This document shows, one piece after another, positions 25,909 to 34,434 of a stretch of 64,000 bases of DNA. The stretch comes from Streptomyces mirabilis (GTDB taxonomy: Bacteria > Actinomycetota > Actinomycetes > Streptomycetales > Streptomycetaceae): positions 6,510,001 through 6,574,000 of the forward strand of contig NZ_JBCJKP010000001.1 of NCBI RefSeq assembly GCF_039503195.1. Direction: 5' to 3'. Positions within the stretch are counted from its first letter, which is position 1. Every line of letters begins with the position of its first letter. Position numbers and translations under genes: made by a program. A model generated the notes under the pieces. That model was not told the DNA's origin, ran no database searches, and saw nothing but the letters and a program-made list of their open reading frames with translations.

Positions 25909-26565
25909 ATGGCCCTGACCTCCCGCACTGTGGCCACCATGTTCACGACGATCGCCGTCCTGGGCACTCTGACTCTCAGCGGTTCCCAGGCGTACGCGGA
26001 CGGCGGGAACCCGAGCGCACCTCCGGGCAGTCTGACCACCTCCCCACCCCCCACCGTCGACCCCACCAGCCCCGGCCTGAAGCTCGCCGACGGCGCCACG
26101 CTCGCGCCGGCCAAGGTGTTGGACATCAAGTCGGTCGTCGAGGACCTCGGGGGTGAGGAGCGGCGGGAGGACACGAACTCGGACGTGACGTTCGCGTTGC
26201 AGGCGGAGGTGCTGTTCCCCAAGGACAGTTCGAAGCTGAACCCCGACGCCCGTTCCCGTATCCAGGCGATCGCGGACGAGATCAAGAACCAGAAGGCGAC
26301 GACGGTCAGGGTGTTCGGGTTCACCGACAACCTCGGCTCGTACGCCCACGGCCTGGTCCTCTCCAAGAAGCGCGCGGAGATCGTCCACGACGAACTGGCG
26401 GCGGCGCTCGGCTCGACGGACGTCACGTTCGAGGTGCGCGGCTACAGCGAGGACTACCCGATCGCGGACAACACCTCGGAGGAGGGCCGCCGGAAGAACC
26501 GCCGGGTGGAGGTGACGTTCCCACGCGGTGCGGTGAACAGCGCCTCCTCGGGAGCCCAGAGCTGA
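25909..26565 (+). CDS. OmpA-family peptidoglycan-binding protein
   Basis: The 218-residue secreted protein has a signal peptide (about residues 1-30, ending SQAYA). A Pro/Thr-rich segment follows, then an OmpA-C domain (about 95-205). The domain reads LFPKDSSKLNPDARSRIQAI, VRVFGFTDNLGS (binding loop with Asp and Asn), LSKKRAEIVHDEL, and ENxGR-type SEEGRRKNRRVEVTF. Such domains bind diaminopimelate in peptidoglycan. It starts 3 bases after the lipoprotein gene and probably anchors the pilus apparatus to the wall. Confidence 0.88.
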   Translation: MALTSRTVATMFTTIAVLGTLTLSGSQAYADGGNPSAPPGSLTTSPPPTVDPTSPGLKLADGATLAPAKVLDIKSVVEDLGGEERREDTNSDVTFALQAEVLFPKDSSKLNPDARSRIQAIADEIKNQKATTVRVFGFTDNLGSYAHGLVLSKKRAEIVHDELAAALGSTDVTFEVRGYSEDYPIADNTSEEGRRKNRRVEVTFPRGAVNSASSGAQS

Positions 26566-26577
26566 GAACCTGGTGAC

Positions 26578-27177
26578 ATGAGAAGAATCGTCCTGATGAT
26601 GTCGGTGTCCCTGGACGGATTCATCGAGGGACCGAACCGTGAGATCGACTGGCACCGCGTCGACGCGGAGCTGCACCAGCACTTCAACGAGGAGATCAGG
26701 AAGCTCGGGGGCCTGCTGGAAGGCCGCGTGACGCACGAGCTGATGGCCGGGTTCTGGCCGACCGCCGACCAGGATCCGCACAGTACGGCCGAGGTGGCCG
26801 AGTTCGCGGGGATCTGGCGGGACATCCCCAAGTACGTGTACTCGCGGACGCTGGGGAGCGCCGACTGGAACACCACGATCGTCCGGGACGTCGTACCGGA
26901 CGAGGTAAGGGCGCTCAAGGAACAGCCCGGCGGGGACCTCGGCCTCGGCGGCGCCGACCTCACGGCCGCGTTCCTGCGGCACGACCTGGTCGACGAGTTC
27001 CGGGTGTACGTCCATCCGGTGCTGATCGGCGGCGGCAAACCCCTGTTCCCGGAGTCGCACACCCCGACCGGTCTCCGGTTCGCCGAGTCACGGGCCTTCG
27101 GCAACGGGGTCGTACTCCTGCGCTACGAACGCGACAGCACCGCCCCCGCCCCCGCTACCGGAACCGCCGACGCGTAA
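26578..27177 (+). CDS. Dihydrofolate reductase family protein (RibD C-terminal domain)
   Basis: The 199-residue protein has the RibD_C fold used by bacterial DHFR-like and riboflavin reductases. It begins RRIVLMMSVSLDGFIEGPN, has GRVTHELMAGFWP, VYSRTLGSADWNTTIV, a GGADLTAAFL NADPH-binding turn, and VHPVLIGGGKPLF. Its physiological substrate is unknown; most such small proteins are orphan NADPH reductases. It lies 12 bases after the OmpA-like gene, perhaps by read-through only. Confidence 0.85.
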   Translation: MRRIVLMMSVSLDGFIEGPNREIDWHRVDAELHQHFNEEIRKLGGLLEGRVTHELMAGFWPTADQDPHSTAEVAEFAGIWRDIPKYVYSRTLGSADWNTTIVRDVVPDEVRALKEQPGGDLGLGGADLTAAFLRHDLVDEFRVYVHPVLIGGGKPLFPESHTPTGLRFAESRAFGNGVVLLRYERDSTAPAPATGTADA

Positions 27178-27217
27178 AGGTGTTGTCCGCGAGCCGGGGC
27201 ATCGGTAGGAAGGCTCC

Positions 27218-28090
27218 ATGACTGTTCTTGGCGTGGTGTTCCGGCCCCAACTGCCCCCTGAGTGTCTGCGGGCCGTCGCGCGCGCGGCGGACGACGCGGG
27301 CCTGGAGGAGCTGTGGCTGTGGGAGGACTGCTTCCTCGAAGGGGGCATCTCGGCCGCGGCGGCCGCCCTCGCCTGGACCGAACGGGTCCGGGTCGGCGTG
27401 GGCCTGCTGCCCGTCCCGCTGCGCAACGTCGCGGTCACCGCGATGGAGGCCGCGACGCTGCACCGGATGTTCCCGGGGCGCGCGATCCTGGGCGTCGGTC
27501 ACGGCGTACAGGACTGGATGGGGCAGGTCGGTGCGCGTGCGGAGTCGCCCGTGACGCTGCTGCACGAGTACCTCGACGCGCTGCGCGCGCTGCTGCGGGG
27601 CGAGCGGGTCAGTACGGACGGCCGGTACGTGAAGCTGGACGGCGTCGCCCTCGACTGGCCCCCGGCGGGGGCACCGGAGGTGCTCGCGGGCGCCGGCGGG
27701 CCGCGTTCGCTCCGGCTCTCCGGGGCCGCCGCCGACGGGACCGTCCTCACCGCCGCCACCGGGCCCGATGGAGTACGGCGGGCACGTCGGCTCATCGACG
27801 AGGGGCGGGAGTCGGCGGGCCGGACCGACCACCACCGGGTGGTCGTCTACCTCCACACGGCCACCGGTCCGGACGCGGCGGCCCGGCTGCGCGCCGAGAT
27901 CGAGGCGAACGGTGAGGATCCGCTGCCGGAGCACGGCGTCGCCGGGGACGCGGGGGCGGTCGCCAAGGCCGTACAGCGCCTCGCGGAGGCGGGTGCCGAC
28001 ACCGTGGTCCTCCAGCCGACCGCCGACGAACCGGACGCCGAGGCCTTCGTACGGTTCGCGGCGGAGGGAGTACGGCCGCTCATCACGTAG
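27218..28090 (+). CDS. LLM-class (luciferase-like) flavin-dependent oxidoreductase
   Basis: The 290-residue protein is a TIM-barrel flavin/F420-dependent monooxygenase-like enzyme. Landmarks are GLEELWLWEDCFLEGGISAAA near the start, RVGVGLLPVPLRNVAVTAMEA, the P-G-R-A-I-LGVGHGVQDWM loop, and GAPEVLAGAGGPRSLRL later. In actinomycetes many relatives use F420, but the cofactor cannot be decided here. The gene stands alone, 40 bases after the previous one. Confidence 0.87.
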   Translation: MTVLGVVFRPQLPPECLRAVARAADDAGLEELWLWEDCFLEGGISAAAAALAWTERVRVGVGLLPVPLRNVAVTAMEAATLHRMFPGRAILGVGHGVQDWMGQVGARAESPVTLLHEYLDALRALLRGERVSTDGRYVKLDGVALDWPPAGAPEVLAGAGGPRSLRLSGAAADGTVLTAATGPDGVRRARRLIDEGRESAGRTDHHRVVVYLHTATGPDAAARLRAEIEANGEDPLPEHGVAGDAGAVAKAVQRLAEAGADTVVLQPTADEPDAEAFVRFAAEGVRPLIT

Positions 28091-28128
28091 GCCGGAGGTT
28101 GTCAGTACCCGCTGCCACACTCGTCGGT

Positions 28129-28590
28129 ATGAGCGATGACGACGTGCGACTGAGGGACGTGGTCGAAGCCGACCTCGACCTGTTCCTGGTCTACGAGCAC
28201 GATCCCGAGGCGGCCCGGCGGTCGAGGTTCGAGCCCCGGACGCGGGAGGCGTTCATGTCCCACTGGAGGACCAGGATCCTCGGTGACGACACCGTCCTCG
28301 TGCAGACGGTCACCGTGGACGGTGTGCCGGCGGGGAACCTCGTCTCCTGGTGGGACGGCGAGCGGCGCTTCATCGGCTACTGGTTCGGCCGCCCGTACTG
28401 GGGCCGGGGGATCGGCACCAAGGCTCTGACCCACTTCCTCGAACGGGAGAAGAACCGCCCCCTGTACGCCGACCCCTTCACAGGCAACACCGCGTCCATA
28501 CGCCTCCTGGAACGCCACGGCTTCCACCACCACGACACCATCCGCCACGGCGACGACGACCACACCCTGCTCGTACTCCCTGGGGAGTGA
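28129..28590 (+). CDS. GNAT-family N-acetyltransferase
   Basis: The 153-residue protein matches the RimJ/RimL-like branch of GCN5 acetyltransferases. It has VRLRDVVEADLDLFLVYE, a GNLVSWWDGERRFIGYWFG strand pair, the acetyl-CoA loop RPYWGRGIGTKAL (R-x-x-G-x-G/A type), and NTASIRLLERHGF. The ATG at 28129 is used; the few upstream codons in frame lack a Shine-Dalgarno. Substrate unknown. Confidence 0.88.
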   Translation: MSDDDVRLRDVVEADLDLFLVYEHDPEAARRSRFEPRTREAFMSHWRTRILGDDTVLVQTVTVDGVPAGNLVSWWDGERRFIGYWFGRPYWGRGIGTKALTHFLEREKNRPLYADPFTGNTASIRLLERHGFHHHDTIRHGDDDHTLLVLPGE

Positions 28591-28689
28591 AGGCACGGGC
28601 GACGAGCACCCTGGCCGCCCGGCCCCGGAACCCCGTTGCCCGAAGGAAAATCCCTCGTCTCCCCGCCACTCCCTTGAGAAGATCCCCCC

Positions 28690-29463
28690 ATGACCACCAC
28701 CCGTACCTTCGAAGCCCTCGTGGACGAGGGTGTGGCGGCGTCCGTCGAGGGCTGGGACTTTTCCTGGTTCGAGGGGCGTGCCACCGAGGAGCGGCCCTCT
28801 TGGGGGTATGCGCGGGCGATGGGGGAGCGGCTGGCGTGCGCGTCCGCCGCGTTGGACATCCAGACCGGTGGCGGTGAGGTGCTGGCCTCCGCGCCGTCGC
28901 TGCCCCCGCTCATCGTCGCCACCGAGGGCTGGCCCCCGAACGTCGCGAAGGCCACCGCCCTGCTGCACCCCCGTGGCGCCGTGGTCGTCGCCTCTCCCGA
29001 GGACGCCCCGCTGCCCTTCGCGGACGGCGCCTTCGACCTGGTCACCAGCCGGCACCCGGTCACGACGCACTGGTCCGAGATCGCGCGCGTCCTGCGCCCC
29101 GGCGGCACGTACTTCTCCCAGCAGGTCGGCCCGGCGAGTGTCTTCGAACTCGTCGAGTACTTCCTCGGACCGCTGTCGCAGGACGTCAGGAACGGCCGGC
29201 ACCCGGACCGCGCCCGCGCCGCCGCCGAGGCCGCCGGGCTCGACGTCGTCGACCTGCGCGCGGAGCGGCTGCGCATCGAGTTCCACGACATCGGTGCCGT
29301 CGTCCACTTCCTGCGCAAGGTGGTCTGGATGGTCCCCGGCTTCACCGTCGACCGGTACCGGACCGAGCTGCGTGCCCTGCACGAGCGGATCGAGGCGAAG
29401 GGCCCGTTCGTCGCCCACAGCGCCCGCTTCCTGATCGAGGCGCGCAAGCCGCGTCACCCGTAG
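28690..29463 (+). CDS. SAM-dependent methyltransferase (class I)
   Basis: The 257-residue protein has a Rossmann-type methyltransferase core. Motif I is in ALDIQTGGGEVLA, the acidic strand near VVVASPEDAPLPF, motif IV near FDLVTSRHPV, and RVLRPGGTYFSQQV is the post-motif III turn. The family resembles UbiE/BioC-like enzymes, but the acceptor cannot be told. It is transcribed rightward and ends 12 bases before the convergent AlkZ-like gene. Confidence 0.87.
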   Translation: MTTTRTFEALVDEGVAASVEGWDFSWFEGRATEERPSWGYARAMGERLACASAALDIQTGGGEVLASAPSLPPLIVATEGWPPNVAKATALLHPRGAVVVASPEDAPLPFADGAFDLVTSRHPVTTHWSEIARVLRPGGTYFSQQVGPASVFELVEYFLGPLSQDVRNGRHPDRARAAAEAAGLDVVDLRAERLRIEFHDIGAVVHFLRKVVWMVPGFTVDRYRTELRALHERIEAKGPFVAHSARFLIEARKPRHP

Positions 29464-29475
29464 GGGAGCGGTGGC

Positions 29476-30624
29476 TCAGGCGTGCGGGCCCGCCGTCACC
29501 CTCCCCACCACCAACTCCGCTCTCGCCTCCAGGATTTCGCCCACCCGTTCCACCTGCTCCGCCAACTCCCGTTCCCGCTGTGCCGTCAGCCCTTCCCACG
29601 GCTCCACGGCGACCGTCGTACGCCCTCCCCGGCGCCTCTGGTGCCAGACCCCGGCCACCACACCGTCGACCAGCAGCACGGGGAAGTTCCCGGCCTGACC
29701 GCCCGCGAGTGCACGCGCGTACGCCGGTCCGGGGAAGAGCATCTCGCGGGGACCCGCGGCGATGGCGTACGCGTCGAAGTACGGAAGCAGCCGCACCCCG
29801 CGCACCGGCGCCCCCGGAAACTCCGTGTCGCCCGCCGCGACCCACGCCGGCCCCTCGAAGTCGACCTCCTCGATGACCCCCGCCCCCGCCAGCGAGGCGA
29901 AGAACTCCGTGGCCCAACCGCGCGGGGCCGCAGCCCACTTGGCGAACCGCCCCGGCGTCGCCGGTCCGTACGCGCGCAGATAGCGCCCTACGAGCAGGGC
30001 GAGCCCCTCGTCGGCGGCGAGCGGCTCGAAGTGCGGGGGCCGGGTGTACGTCACCTTGCGACCCCGGTTCGGGGCGAAGCACAGCGCGCCGCGCTGACCC
30101 GCCCGGTGCATGACCTGCCGCCAGCGCGGCCACATGCCCTGGAACGCGGGCATCACCAGGTCCCCGGCCCAGGACCCGGTGCGTGCCACCACCTCGTCGC
30201 TCAACTCGTCGATGGTCAGCCGCGCGCCGTCCAGGGCGTCCCCGATCGCCGCCACGACCTCGTCCGCCTGCTCCTCGGTGAGCCGGACGGCGGGTGCGAA
30301 GGGGCTCCGGCCGGACGGGATCGCCGTCAACGCGGCCGTCCAGAGGGGGAGTTCCGCGGTGGGGAGCAGATGGACGGTGCCGCGCGGTCCGTACGTCTTC
30401 ACCAGCGAGCGGTCCTCCCAGAGCGCGGAGCGTACGTCTGCCCGCGTGACCCCGTCGGCGCGTACGCCCACGGACACCTCGGCCGCCGACAGGACCTGTG
30501 CGTGCGCGCCGAGCATCGCGCCGACGACATCGGCGACCGTGGTCCCGCCGCGCGCCGGAACGGCCAGGGACTGGCGCTCCATGCGGCGCGCGCTCGCCTC
30601 GTTCCATGTGATCTTCAGGGTCAT
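29476..30624 (-). CDS. Winged-helix DNA-binding protein, AlkZ-like DNA glycosylase family (HTH_42)
   Basis: The 382-residue protein has tandem winged-helix domains of the HTH_42 family. It starts LKITWNEASARRMERQSLAV, continues with VVGAMLGAHAQVLSAAEVSV, RTYGPRGTVHLLPTAELPLW-like text, and FEPLAADEGLALLVGRYL, and ends with DGVVAGVWHQRR. Founding member AlkZ unhooks DNA interstrand crosslinks by a QxQ-type motif; here AHAQVLSAAE occupies that region, so enzyme activity is uncertain. ATG 30624 is taken because the family starts there. Confidence 0.82.
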   Translation of the reverse strand: MTLKITWNEASARRMERQSLAVPARGGTTVADVVGAMLGAHAQVLSAAEVSVGVRADGVTRADVRSALWEDRSLVKTYGPRGTVHLLPTAELPLWTAALTAIPSGRSPFAPAVRLTEEQADEVVAAIGDALDGARLTIDELSDEVVARTGSWAGDLVMPAFQGMWPRWRQVMHRAGQRGALCFAPNRGRKVTYTRPPHFEPLAADEGLALLVGRYLRAYGPATPGRFAKWAAAPRGWATEFFASLAGAGVIEEVDFEGPAWVAAGDTEFPGAPVRGVRLLPYFDAYAIAAGPREMLFPGPAYARALAGGQAGNFPVLLVDGVVAGVWHQRRRGGRTTVAVEPWEGLTAQRERELAEQVERVGEILEARAELVVGRVTAGPHA

Positions 30625-30939
30625 GCGGCGAAGGTAGGAGGGAATGAGGTCAGAACTTGTCCGCTGGAGCACCCGGGAACCGATTGACCGAAAACACCCT
30701 GATGCGACCTGTCATGGCTGACATGTCCGTCCGCATGACGGACTTCTGCACAGGTTTTCCACATCGTTATCGGGGGTGGGTCGTCTGGGCTGTTCGCCTC
30801 ACGTAAGTTCGGACCAAGGTAATTCGCGTGAGCAAAGCTGCGCGTGTGGCACCGCGCAGTGGAGGGGGCTGCGCGGTGCTGCGCCCCCGTCTGACGCCGC
30901 ATCACCGGTCGTGCACCGTGACCTGCGGCCCATGCCACA
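30625..30939. other. Intergenic region between AlkZ-like and DUF192 genes
   Basis: No convincing ORF. It holds the promoter region of the AlkZ-like gene. Its right end carries one half of a direct repeat that copies the end of the DUF192 gene (see 30901-30963). Confidence 0.5.
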
Positions 30940-30963
30940 TCATCGGTCGTGCACCGTGAGCTG
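30901..30963. repeat. Imperfect direct repeat copying the 3' end of the DUF192 gene
   Basis: GGTCGTGCACCGTGA occurs twice with a 38-base period, within copies of about 25 bases that differ at two positions. The right copy encodes the last codons (LTVHDR) plus stop of the DUF192 gene; the left copy lies just after that stop on the coding strand. Confidence 0.7.
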
Positions 30964-31275
30964 TGTCCCACGCCGTACGCCCCACCGTTCCATCGCCCCG
31001 GCCTCCGCCTCCAGAATGTGGCGGGAGCGTGGACGGGGCCACCCCATGCGCCCCGGCTTCATCGTCCGTACCGCCAGGACGCGGAATTTCCGGTCCACAT
31101 AGGCGACGTCGATCGCGAACCGCATCCCCAGGGTGTGCACCGCGGCGGCCGGCGAGAGCAGCAGGGCCCCGTCGATCCCGTCGCGCCCGAGCAGTCCACG
31201 GCGCCTGGCGTGGGCCGACGCGGCGACCTCCAGCGGCACCGGTGCGGGTATCCCCGGCGTGGTGAGCATGGCCAT
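30940..31275 (-). CDS. DUF192 family protein
   Basis: The 111-residue protein matches DUF192 (COG1430): VAASAHARRRGLLGRDGIDG, ALLLSPAAAVHTLGMRF with the conserved T-x-x-M/H pattern, DVAYVDRKFRVLAV, and ILEAEAG near the C-terminus. Function is unknown in the family. The ATG at 31275 (MAML) is chosen; longer in-frame extensions do not fit the family. Its 3' end is duplicated just downstream. Confidence 0.82.
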   Translation of the reverse strand: MAMLTTPGIPAPVPLEVAASAHARRRGLLGRDGIDGALLLSPAAAVHTLGMRFAIDVAYVDRKFRVLAVRTMKPGRMGWPRPRSRHILEAEAGAMERWGVRRGTQLTVHDR

Positions 31276-31504
31276 GGGTGCGAAGTTAGCGGCGCCGTCA
31301 AGCGGGCGACACGAAGGCGCGTCACTCTCCCGGAGTACGGGGGGCGAGTCGGCAGGGAAGGCGCAGTTGGTCGCAAACTCTCCGGATCTCTCCGTTTTCC
31401 TCTCCATTCCCTTTGAATCCGCTGTGATTCGGCCATGATCGAGCCCTGAATGAGAGGTTCCGGGGCCACCGTGGCGTCGTCGTCCGGTTTCGGAGAGTAG
31501 TTGT
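31276..31504. other. Intergenic region upstream of DUF192 and of a likely small RNA
   Basis: No coding sequence is supported. It should contain the leftward promoter for DUF192 and a rightward promoter for the RNA ending at 31600. TAGTTG at 31496-31501 is a possible -10 element, with no clear -35. Confidence 0.4.
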
Positions 31505-31600
31505 GGCACGCCGATGCACGCAGCATCACTTACGAAGGGTTATGGTGGAAACCCCCCCTCGGGCCGGTCCGTCTCCCCCCACGGACCGGCCCGTTTTTGT
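31505..31600 (+). ncRNA. Likely 6C-type small RNA (C-rich hairpin loops)
   Basis: The segment carries two C-rich hairpins. The first can form from CGAAGGG (31533 on) and CCCTCG around a loop with GGTGGAAACCCC. The second is a perfect 12-bp stem (31561-31572 with 31581-31592) closing the loop CTCCCCCC and followed by GTTTTT. Two stem-loops with six or more cytosines define the actinobacterial 6C RNA, and the length of about 95 bases fits. Assignment is from memory of the motif, not a covariance search. An alternative is a leader or attenuator for uppS about 280 bases downstream. Confidence 0.55.
31561..31597 (+). terminator. Strong intrinsic terminator
   Basis: GGGCCGGTCCGT pairs perfectly with ACGGACCGGCCC across the loop CTCCCCCC, and a GTTTTT tract follows. 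This is the clearest U-tract terminator seen in the window, and it ends the putative small RNA. Confidence 0.85.
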
Positions 31601-31879
31601 CCCCCCACGCCCCACCCCACCGCCGCCTCGGCCTGCGCCCCCGTGCGCCCCCCTGGCCCCGGCGACCGGCCTTGGTGACGCAGCGCCCCCACCCCGTTCA
31701 CCGGTATCGACGCGGCGCCGCCGCTTTCCTCCACCATGATCGACCGGACAGGCCCTTGCCGGACCGTTGGTTTCACGGGGGTAGGCTTCGCCCCCGGGGA
31801 CCGTCATATGGACAGGGGTTGCGCTGAGCGAGGCCGCTCTGCCGCGCCCGTCCGATCCGCACGGAGGGGCTGACAACAC
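31601..31879. other. Leader region of the cis-prenyltransferase gene
   Basis: A C-rich stretch (31600-31740) is followed by a CGGGGG / CCCCCG hairpin at about 31776-31796 and the Shine-Dalgarno GGAGGGG before the GTG at 31880. No coding potential is convincing. Confidence 0.4.
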
Positions 31880-32653
31880 GTGAACCTGCGGGACAACCTG
31901 CGCCGGCTGCTGCTCAGGTTCTACACGCGCAGGGTGGAGGGCCACCTCGACCACGACCAGGTGCCCAAGCACATCGGCGTCATCATGGACGGCAACCGGC
32001 GCTGGGCGAAGGCGGCGGGCAGCACGGCCGCCCAGGGGCACCGTGCCGGTGCCGACAAGATCGAGGAGTTCCTCGGCTGGTGCTCGGAGACCGACGTCGA
32101 GGTCGTCACCCTCTGGCTGCTGTCGACGGACAACTTCGACCGCCCCGAGGACGAGCTCGTCCCCCTGCTCGGCATCATCGAGGGCGTCGTACGCACCCTC
32201 GCCGCCGACGGCCGCTGGCGGGTGCACCACGTGGGCACGCCGGACATCCTGCCCTCCCAGATGCAGACCGCGCTGAAGGAGGCCGAGGAGGCCACCGCGC
32301 ACGTCGACGGGATACTGGTCAACGTCGCCATCGGCTACGGCGGCCGCCAGGAGATCGCCGACGCCGTGCGCTCCATGCTCCTCGACGCCGCCGACAAGGG
32401 CTCCTCGATCGAGGACATCGCCGAGTCGGTGGACATCGACCTCATCGGCAAGCACCTCTATACGAGTGACCAGCCCGACCCCGACCTCGTGATCCGTACC
32501 AGCGGCGAGCAGCGGCTGTCCGGATTCATGCTGTGGCAGACCGCCCATTCGGAGTACTACTTCTGCGAAGTCTTCTGGCCGGCGTTCCGCAAGGTCGACT
32601 TCCTGCGTGCCCTGCGCGACTACGCGGCGCGACACCGCCGCTACGGAGGCTGA
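31880..32653 (+). CDS. uppS: Isoprenyl transferase (undecaprenyl / cis-polyprenyl diphosphate synthase family)
   Basis: The 257-residue cytosolic enzyme adds isopentenyl diphosphates in cis to make the polyprenyl carrier for cell-wall synthesis. Motif GVIMDGNRRWAK has the catalytic Asp37. Others are GHRAGADKIEEFLGW, LWLLSTDNFDRP, VNVAIGYGGRQEI, and the C-terminal RTSGEQRLSGFMLWQTAHSE pattern. The length and motifs fit the Z-prenyltransferase family. Streptomycetes often have a second copy linked to recO, so product chain length is uncertain. The start is GTG 31880 with GGAGGGG upstream. Confidence 0.92.
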   Translation: MNLRDNLRRLLLRFYTRRVEGHLDHDQVPKHIGVIMDGNRRWAKAAGSTAAQGHRAGADKIEEFLGWCSETDVEVVTLWLLSTDNFDRPEDELVPLLGIIEGVVRTLAADGRWRVHHVGTPDILPSQMQTALKEAEEATAHVDGILVNVAIGYGGRQEIADAVRSMLLDAADKGSSIEDIAESVDIDLIGKHLYTSDQPDPDLVIRTSGEQRLSGFMLWQTAHSEYYFCEVFWPAFRKVDFLRALRDYAARHRRYGG

Positions 32654-32950
32654 CCCAGAGGGGTGCGAGGGGTACGCGTCATCCGGAGTTAACGAACGCG
32701 TGGTCACATGCTCTTGCATGGCCGCGCATGTTCGAGGGCATAAGCCATGCAGGTCGACGCCCGAACCACGGGTGTCGTATCTCAGCGGACGGCACGGGGC
32801 CGTCCGCCCGGGAGGCCCTTTGCACCAGCCCGACCGTGCGGTCAGTACGGACGAGACGGAGGGCCGGTCTCCGGCCCGCGCAATGCGGCCAGGACCGGTC
32901 CAGCTCCTCTCCGTCGCTCCCCGACCTCATCCGAGGGGGTACGTCCTTCC

Positions 32951-34276
32951 GTGGTGACCAGCACAAAGCGCCACAAGCCCGACCGGCGCACCTATGTTCT
33001 CGACACCAGCGTCCTGCTGGCCGACCCGAACGCCCTGAGCCGCTTCGACGAGCACGAGGTCGTGCTTCCGATCGTCGTGGTGACGGAACTGGAGGCCAAG
33101 AGGCACCATCCGGAACTCGGCTACTTCGCCCGGCAGGCCCTGCGCCTGCTCGACGAATTCCGGGTGCGGCACGGCCGCCTCGACTCCCCCATCCCGATCG
33201 GGGACCTCGGCGGGACCGTACGCGTCGAGCTCAACCACTCGGACCCCAGCGTCCTGCCCAGCGGGTACCGCCTGGGGGACAACGACTCCCGCATCCTCGC
33301 GGTCGCCCGCAACCTGCAGGCCGAGGGGTACGACGTCACCGTCGTCTCGAAGGACCTGCCGCTCAGGATCAAGGCCTCGTCCGTCGGCCTCCTGGCCGAG
33401 GAGTACCGCGCGGAACTGGCCATCACGGGCTCCTCCGGCTGGACCGGAATGTCCGAACTGACCCTGTCCGGTGAGCAGGTGGACATCCTCTTCGAGGAGG
33501 GACACGCGTACGTCCCCGAAGCGGCCGACCTGCCGGTGCACACCGGTCTGACGATCCAGTCGGAGCGCGGCAAGGCCCTGGGCCGTGTCACCTCCGAGGG
33601 CAACGTCCGGCTGGTGCGCGGCGATCGGGAGGCCTTCGGCATCAAGGGCCGCAGCGCCGAGCAGCGCATCGCGCTCGATCTGCTGCTCGACCCGGACATC
33701 GGGATCGTGTCGATGGGCGGCCGGGCCGGCACCGGCAAGTCCGCGCTCGCGCTCTGCGCGGGTCTGGAGGCCGTGCTCGAGCGGCGCCAGCACCAGAAGG
33801 TGATGGTCTTCCGGCCGCTGTACGCGGTGGGCGGGCAGGAGCTCGGCTATCTGCCCGGCTCCGAGTCCGAGAAGATGAGCCCCTGGGCGCAGGCGGTCTT
33901 CGACACGCTGTCGGCGGTCACCTCGCGCGAGGTCATCGAGGAGGTCACCGCGCGCGGCATGCTGGAGGTCCTGCCGCTCACCCACATCCGCGGCCGCTCC
34001 CTGCACGACGCCTTCGTGATCGTGGACGAGGCCCAGTCACTGGAACGGAACGTGCTGCTGACCGTTCTGTCCCGCATCGGCGCCAACTCGCGGGTGGTTC
34101 TCACCCATGACGTGGCACAGCGGGACAATCTGCGCGTCGGCCGCTACGACGGCGTGGTCGCCGTCGTGGAGAAACTGAAGGGTCATCCGCTCTTCGCGCA
34201 CGTGACATTGAACCGCTCCGAGAGGTCCCAGATCGCGGCGCTCGTGACCGAAATGCTGGAGGACGGACAGATCTGA
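32951..34276 (+). CDS. phoH: PIN domain-PhoH ATPase fusion (PhoH2-type)
   Basis: The 441-residue protein joins an N-terminal PIN ribonuclease domain (about residues 14-145; [10 protein letters not shown] with the first acidic residue, [31 protein letters not shown]) to a PhoH P-loop ATPase (about 225-440). Walker A is [12 protein letters not shown] (Lys263), Walker [10 protein letters not shown] (Asp359), with TQVGxN-like [15 protein letters not shown]. PhoH2 proteins are RNA-acting helicase-nucleases in actinobacteria. GTG 32951 is chosen for the GAGGGGG upstream. An extended 5' region (32654-32950) has no separate gene. Confidence 0.92.
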   Translation: MVTSTKRHKPDRRTYVLDTSVLLADPNALSRFDEHEVVLPIVVVTELEAKRHHPELGYFARQALRLLDEFRVRHGRLDSPIPIGDLGGTVRVELNHSDPSVLPSGYRLGDNDSRILAVARNLQAEGYDVTVVSKDLPLRIKASSVGLLAEEYRAELAITGSSGWTGMSELTLSGEQVDILFEEGHAYVPEAADLPVHTGLTIQSERGKALGRVTSEGNVRLVRGDREAFGIKGRSAEQRIALDLLLDPDIGIVSMGGRAGTGKSALALCAGLEAVLERRQHQKVMVFRPLYAVGGQELGYLPGSESEKMSPWAQAVFDTLSAVTSREVIEEVTARGMLEVLPLTHIRGRSLHDAFVIVDEAQSLERNVLLTVLSRIGANSRVVLTHDVAQRDNLRVGRYDGVVAVVEKLKGHPLFAHVTLNRSERSQIAALVTEMLEDGQI

Positions 34277-34277
34277 C

Positions 34278-34357
34278 CCACCTGGTTCCACCTGGTTCCC
34301 TATGGCTCTGTCTGACTCCACCTGGGCCCATCTGGATCCATCTGGCACCACTTGACC
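34278..34357. repeat. Eight-unit 10-bp tandem repeat after phoH
   Basis: Starting two bases after the phoH stop, units of exactly 10 bases follow one another. Two are CCACCTGGTT, two are diverged (CCCTATGGCT and CTGTCTGACT), and four are CCACCTGGGC, CCATCTGGAT, CCATCTGGCA and CCACTTGACC. The consensus is CCAYCTGGNN. The period matches one helical turn. Confidence 0.85.
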
Positions 34358-34391
34358 CGGTTGGTCAAAACGTGGTGGATGCACGGTAGTT

Positions 34392-34434
34392 GACGCCGCC
34401 CGGCAAAAGGCCAAGAGCCTAGCCGGGCGGCGTC
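34392..34434. terminator. Hairpin terminator after phoH
   Basis: GACGCCGCCCGGC pairs perfectly with GCCGGGCGGCGTC (13 bp) across a 17-base A/G-rich loop. It lies 116 bases after the phoH stop and should end that transcript; no strong U tract follows. Confidence 0.75.
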
